Assembly (NCBI RefSeq): GCF_001427825.1
Contig: NZ_LMGT01000005.1
Span: 205,500 to 269,499 of the forward strand
Source: Brevundimonas sp. Root608
GTDB taxonomy: Bacteria > Pseudomonadota > Alphaproteobacteria > Caulobacterales > Caulobacteraceae
DNA length: 64,000 nucleotides
Direction of reading: 5' to 3'
The stretch's first letter is position 1. Each line of letters begins with the position of its first letter. Below are positions 61,704 to 64,000 of the stretch, piece by piece. Position numbers and translations under genes: made by a program. The notes under the pieces are model-generated. The model saw only the letters and a program-made list of their open reading frames with translations. It was not told the DNA's origin and made no database searches.

Positions 61704-62681
61704 TCAGATCAACCGGATTTCCTTCAGCCGCTCGGTCAGGAAATCCTCGGCCATGATCGCCTTGCCGGCATAACGGTCAGGATTGTCCGGGCTGATCATG
61801 CCGGGCAGGGTCTCGATCACGAAGTCCGGGTTGAAATGCAGGAAGAACGGCGTGGAGTAGCGGGCGAAGCTCGCCCGCTCGGGCGCAGGATTGATCACCC
61901 TGTGGCTGGTCGACGGCAGGACGTGGTTGGTCAGCCGCTGCAGCATGTCGCCGATATTGACCACCAGGGCGCCGGGCGGCGGCGCGATGTCCAGCCATTC
62001 GCCGTCGGCGTCCTTCAGCTGCAGGCCGGCCTCCTCGGCCCCCAGCAGCAGGGTGATGACATTGATGTCCTCGTGCGCCCCGGCCCGCACGCCCGACGCC
62101 CCCGCCGGGACCGGCGGATAGTGCAGCATCCGCAGGATGCTGTTGCCCATCTCGACCTTGTCCTCGAAAAAGTCGTCGCCCAGCTTCAGATAGCGGGCGA
62201 TGGCGCGCAGGATCTTCGCCCCCAGGACGTCCATCGCCTCGAACATGCTGTAGACGTGGGTCCGGAAGCCCTCGACCTCGGCCGGCCACACGTTGTCGCG
62301 CATGTATTTCCGGTAGGGGTGGCCCTCAGGCAGTTCGCGCCCGACGTGCCAGAATTCCTTCAGATCGACCGTGGCCGCGCCCTTGGCGGCCTCGACGCCG
62401 AAGGGGGTCAGCCCCCGCGCGCCGCCCGTGCCCGGCTGGTGATATTTGCGCTTGGTCTCCTCCGGCAGCGCGAAGAAGGCCTTGGTGTCAGCGACAGCGG
62501 CGCCGATCACGTCCTCGTCCAGGCCATGATCGGCGATCACGGCGAAGCCATAGCGTTTGAACGACGTCCCAAGTTTGTCCGCGAACGTCTGGAAGTCGGC
62601 GTCGTAGAGCTTCATCGACACCGGTTCGATGGCGCGTTTGCCCGCGGTCAGGGCGGCTTCGGGGGTCAGGGTCTCACTCAC
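61704..62681 (-). CDS. Isopenicillin N synthase family 2OG-Fe(II) oxygenase
   Basis: This 325-residue cytoplasmic non-haem iron dioxygenase has a DIOX_N-type N-terminal domain (SFKRYGFAVIADHGLDEDVI) and a jelly-roll core. Iron ligands are visible in RAGAHEDINVITLLLG (His and Asp) and STSHRVINPAPERASF (His, and the Arg-x-Ser that binds 2-oxoglutarate). Its bacterial relatives act on varied small molecules; beta-lactam synthesis is not implied because no cluster genes are present. Confidence 0.88.
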   Translation of the reverse strand: MSETLTPEAALTAGKRAIEPVSMKLYDADFQTFADKLGTSFKRYGFAVIADHGLDEDVIGAAVADTKAFFALPEETKRKYHQPGTGGARGLTPFGVEAAKGAATVDLKEFWHVGRELPEGHPYRKYMRDNVWPAEVEGFRTHVYSMFEAMDVLGAKILRAIARYLKLGDDFFEDKVEMGNSILRMLHYPPVPAGASGVRAGAHEDINVITLLLGAEEAGLQLKDADGEWLDIAPPPGALVVNIGDMLQRLTNHVLPSTSHRVINPAPERASFARYSTPFFLHFNPDFVIETLPGMISPDNPDRYAGKAIMAEDFLTERLKEIRLI

Positions 62682-62840
62682 GGCAGGGCCTCGCAGGATC
62701 GGTATTCCGGTTCCTTACGCCCTAACCCGCGACCTTGGCAAAGCCGCGGCGCGCGGCGTTCACATGCCGTACAGGTCGGAACCTCCACCGTAAGCCCACG
62801 TTTCGGCGACAGACCGATTTCACGGCAAAGGAAAACCTCC

Positions 62841-63515
62841 ATGCGCAGCAAGCTTCTCCTCACCGGCGCCAGCATCGCCATCCTGCTGGGCGGCGCCGCC
62901 TGCACCACCATGGACCCCTACAGCTCGACCCCGCGTCGCAACAACACCGCCACGGGCGCGATCGCCGGCGCCCTCGGCGGCGCGGTGCTGGGCTATCTGA
63001 CCAACACCTCCAACTCCGAGGAGGGCCGCAAGAACGCCCTGATCGGCGCCGGCATCGGCGCGCTCGGCGGGGCGGCGGTCGGCGCCTATATGGATCGTCA
63101 GCAGCGCGAACTCGAGGCCGAACTGTCCGGCTCGGGCGTGGGCGTCGCGCGTCAGGGCGACAACCTGGTCCTGCGCATGCCGTCGGACGTCACCTTTGCT
63201 TCCAACCAGTCCAGCATCACCCCGCGCTTCAATGCGACGCTGGACGACGTGGCGGCCGTCCTGAACCGCTACGACCAGTCGATCATCGACATCGTCGGCC
63301 ATGCCGATTCCGACGGGGCCGACGACTACAACCTGAACCTCTCGCGTCAGCGCGCCTCGTCCGTGGCCCAGGCCCTGGTCAGCCGCAACGTCCTCGCCGA
63401 CCGGCTGTACGTCGACGGTCGCGGCGAAAGCGCCCCGATCGCATCGAACGCGACCGCCGAAGGCAAGGCGCAGAACCGCCGCGTCGAGATCCTCATCCGC
63501 CCGTTCCGCGGCTAG
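62841..63515 (+). CDS. OmpA-family lipoprotein with glycine zipper
   Basis: This 224-residue outer-membrane lipoprotein has lipobox GAAC (Cys about 21), a glycine-zipper region (GAIAGALGGAVLGYLT and GAGIGALGGAAVGAYMD) and a C-terminal OmpA-like domain (FASNQSSITPRFNATLDDVAAVLNRY...VGHADSDGADDYNLNLSRQRASSVAQAL), which binds peptidoglycan through the conserved Asp and Arg. YiaD-like. GGAAAACC ribosome region precedes the ATG. It helps tether envelope layers. Confidence 0.92.
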   Translation: MRSKLLLTGASIAILLGGAACTTMDPYSSTPRRNNTATGAIAGALGGAVLGYLTNTSNSEEGRKNALIGAGIGALGGAAVGAYMDRQQRELEAELSGSGVGVARQGDNLVLRMPSDVTFASNQSSITPRFNATLDDVAAVLNRYDQSIIDIVGHADSDGADDYNLNLSRQRASSVAQALVSRNVLADRLYVDGRGESAPIASNATAEGKAQNRRVEILIRPFRG

Positions 63516-63551
63516 CCGCTCAAGCGGCCGACAGGCGGGTAGCGCCAAGGG

Positions 63552-63583
63552 AAAGGACGGAGCCCCGGCTCCGTCCTTTTTTT
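63552..63583 (+). terminator. Rho-independent terminator of the OmpA-family gene
   Basis: AAAGGACGGAGC (63552-63563) pairs perfectly with GCTCCGTCCTTT (63568-63579) around CCCG and continues into a T-tract (to 63583). It lies 37 bases after the stop. Confidence 0.92.
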
Positions 63584-63663
63584 GCGAGCGCACACCGTTC
63601 CGTGACTTGCGGCAGGGCGCGTCAGATGCTGGATATGGTCCGCACTCGCTGCGGGGGAATCGC

Positions 63664-63831
63664 TTGCGTCCGAACCATCAGGAATTCGCCGACGGCGTGA
63701 AACTGGCCGCCATCGCCGCGGTTTCGGCGGTGCTTACGGCGACCGTGGTCATCGGCGCCGGCCGCACCCTGATGCCGCAGGACGAGGCCGCGACGGAACA
63801 ACCCGCCCTCATCCGCGTCGCCCTGCGCTAG
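63664..63831 (+). CDS. Possible small membrane protein, 55 aa
   Basis: A TTG at 63664 after a GGGGGAAT ribosome-site-like stretch opens a 55-residue frame with one hydrophobic segment (VKLAAIAAVSAVLTATVVIGAG). I do not recognise it. Low weight, because the start is unusual and the frame is short. Confidence 0.35.
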   Translation: MRPNHQEFADGVKLAAIAAVSAVLTATVVIGAGRTLMPQDEAATEQPALIRVALR

Positions 63832-63834
63832 CGG

Positions 63835-64000
63835 TCAGGCCCGTCCGATCGAGACGTAGCGGAAGCCGCGGGCGCGCATGTCCTCGGGCCGGTAGACGTT
63901 TCTCAGGTCGACCATGACGGGTTCGCGCAGCAGCAGCTTGACCCGGTCCAGGTCGAGGGCGCGGAACTGGTCCCATTCGGTCAGGATGACGACCGCATGG
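63835..64000 (-). CDS. UDP-glucose/GDP-mannose dehydrogenase, C-terminal part
   Basis: This partial gene runs off the window at 64000. Reading the minus strand gives HAVVILTEWDQFRALDLDRV, LREPVMVDLRNVYRPEDM and GFRYVSIGRA before TGA. TEWDQFR and DLRNVY are hallmarks of the UDP-glucose 6-dehydrogenase C-terminal (UDP-binding) domain. It makes UDP-glucuronate or a related sugar acid for exopolysaccharide. The N-terminal and catalytic Cys parts are outside the window. Confidence 0.9.
   Translation of the reverse strand, partial: HAVVILTEWDQFRALDLDRVKLLLREPVMVDLRNVYRPEDMRARGFRYVSIGRA

Noticed and set aside
61704..62681. Isopenicillin N synthase-like gene considered as part of a beta-lactam cluster
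   Set aside because: No peptide synthetase or other biosynthetic genes adjoin it; the family is broad.

Overview
The window is a high-GC alphaproteobacterial chromosome segment. It is most likely from Brevundimonas or a close relative in the Caulobacterales, inferred from gene content, gene order and GC bias; no rRNA is present to confirm this. Supporting signs are the conserved block aroA-cmk-rpsA-ihfB, the TIGR02300/Hsp20/DUF1150/ptsN/hpf/rpoN/lptBAC/rnd neighbourhood, the imuA-imuB-dnaE2 mutasome behind an alphaproteobacterial GTTC-N7-GTTC LexA box, and abundant secreted peptidases and TonB-dependent receptors.

Layout. 0-6.3 kb: two tandem TonB-dependent receptor paralogs facing a proton-coupled peptide transporter. 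6.6-18 kb: asparaginase-type peptidase, small membrane proteins, an FAA hydrolase, an S41 peptidase, two TonB-C-like secreted paralogs, tRNA-Leu(CAA), an arsC preceded by the last codons of a lost ACR3 arsenite permease, a Bcr/CflA pump and an M1 aminopeptidase lipoprotein. 18-25 kb: hppD (tyrosine catabolism, together with the FAA hydrolase) and the SOS mutasome. 25-31.7 kb: mscL, ihfB, rpsA, cmk, aroA, tRNA-Ala(GGC), Hsp20 and small conserved proteins. 31.7-38.8 kb: ptsN, hpf, rpoN, then lptB-lptA-lptC-rnd, with an opposing M20 peptidase wedged between rpoN and lptB, and tRNA-Leu(CAG). 39-48 kb: an NDUFA9-like protein, uppP, a citrate-synthase-like HTH protein, a CDF transporter, GST, queG, a lipoprotein FKBP, threonine ammonia-lyase and cell-envelope small proteins. 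48-55 kb: rplU-rpmA with a leader hairpin, then a metal-handling group (membrane protein, His-rich CDF, COG0523 GTPase) led by a Zur-like palindrome. 55-64 kb: mtgA, an ACE-like M2 metallopeptidase, two TadG-like VWA paralogs carrying inserted repeat modules, a 2OG-Fe(II) oxygenase, an OmpA-family lipoprotein, and the C-terminal end of a UDP-glucose/GDP-mannose dehydrogenase running off the window.

Most of the window is housekeeping chromosome. There is no integrase, transposase, CRISPR array or prophage module. The most unusual items are the VWA/TadG pair with inserted HGF...GMT repeats, the citrate-synthase-like protein lacking catalytic residues, the Zur-like operator, the rplU leader hairpin, the dispersed GAATTCGAC motif and the ~148-bp inverted-repeat element whose sequence ends the queG reading frame. 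Functional calls are made from sequence motifs and family knowledge; no database search was run.
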